From NCBI RefSeq assembly GCF_963677195.1, contig NZ_OY781918.1, positions 4,080,923 through 4,144,922 of the forward strand: 64,000 bases of DNA, written 5' to 3'. Position 1 is the stretch's first letter, and every line of letters starts with the position of its first letter. Of this stretch, positions 63,793 to 64,000 are shown piece after piece. The position numbers and the translations under genes were made by a program. This DNA comes from an uncultured Marinifilum sp. (lineage in GTDB: Bacteria; Bacteroidota; Bacteroidia; Bacteroidales; Marinifilaceae). The notes beneath the pieces are model-generated. The model saw only the letters and a list, made by a program, of their open reading frames with translations. It did no database searches and was not told where the DNA came from.

Positions 63793-64000
63793 TTATTTTA
63801 CAGCTACAACTAAGTATTTCGAAGCCTTCCAGAATTCTTCCGGATTTAAAATTGTAATTGCCTCAATCTCTTTTTCGCTTCCTTCTATTCTGTACGAATC
63901 GCTTGGATGTGAAGTAACAATACTTACTTTTTTACCCGAAACCGGAATACTAGTAGTTTGAGTAATATCAATATCATTAAAATTTTCAGGATTAATTTTT
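63793..64000 (-). CDS. C-terminal fragment of an unrecognised protein (runs off the window edge)
   Basis: The last 69 codons of a minus-strand gene lie here, reading KINPENFNDIDITQTTS ... ILNPEEFWKASKYLVVAVK and stopping at 63795-63793. The sequence looks like a soluble beta-rich end with no membrane helix or Cys. I do not recognise the family. The terminator just downstream supports a real gene end. Confidence 0.7.
   Translation of the reverse strand, partial: KINPENFNDIDITQTTSIPVSGKKVSIVTSHPSDSYRIEGSEKEIEAITILNPEEFWKASKYLVVAVK

Overview
The window comes from an AT-rich Bacteroidota genome, most likely a marine member of Bacteroidia (Marinilabiliales / Marinifilaceae-like; the rank is inference). 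Support: a SusCD-type starch locus, PorP/SprF and type IX secretion C-terminal sorting domains, many Sec-lipoproteins, TAnnTTTG-type promoter elements, and an IS of the ISAon1 kind common in this phylum. No rRNA, tRNA or CRISPR was seen.

Layout. 1-6.1 kb: start of katG, an alpha/beta-hydrolase, a U32 peptidase/rRNA hydroxylase paired with an HpcH/HpaI aldolase, and a flavin split-barrel protein. 6.4-13.4 kb: an accessory patch. A DUF1566 lipoprotein and a TPR histidine kinase both carry the same 21-bp-phased direct repeats upstream (LytTR-like). A short S1-domain gene is present twice, once as a decayed pseudogene. A complete IS (1470 bp, 8-bp target duplication) sits 79 bp upstream of the intact S1 copy. 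13.5-14.7 kb: a DUF3124 lipoprotein and a small membrane protein.

14.9-40.8 kb: a large alpha-glucan utilisation locus. A minus-strand operon encodes an MFS sugar transporter, beta-phosphoglucomutase, GH65 disaccharide phosphorylase, SusA-like GH13, GH31 and two GH13 lipoproteins, with an esterase at the end. A LacI regulator follows, then a plus-strand block: SusC, SusD, two SusE/F-type binding lipoproteins and a 1121-residue GH13 carrying a type IX sorting domain. LacI-type palindromes (CAAACGTTTG) lie upstream of both arms. The inferred flow is surface amylolysis and capture, SusC import, periplasmic trimming, inner-membrane uptake of maltose, then phosphorolysis to glucose plus beta-glucose-1-phosphate and conversion to glucose-6-phosphate.

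41-50.3 kb: a PorP/SprF outer-membrane protein divergent from a 2660-residue secreted protein with twelve Cys-paired repeats, about ten PKD modules and a type B sorting domain. 50.4-64 kb: a GAF/PAS kinase, a 1153-residue protein made of two fused carboxyltransferase modules without a biotin domain, a CvfB-like S1 protein, a C69 dipeptidase, a Cache/PAS kinase, an ABC-F ATPase and the end of an unrecognised gene. No response regulator gene lies in the window, so all three kinases look orphan here.

I found no clear defence system or other wholly new system. The best leads are the tandem carboxyltransferase fusion, the shared LytTR-like boxes, the S1 duplication with IS insertion, the recoded transposase that lacks its own stop codon, and the Cys-paired repeat array of the giant secreted protein.
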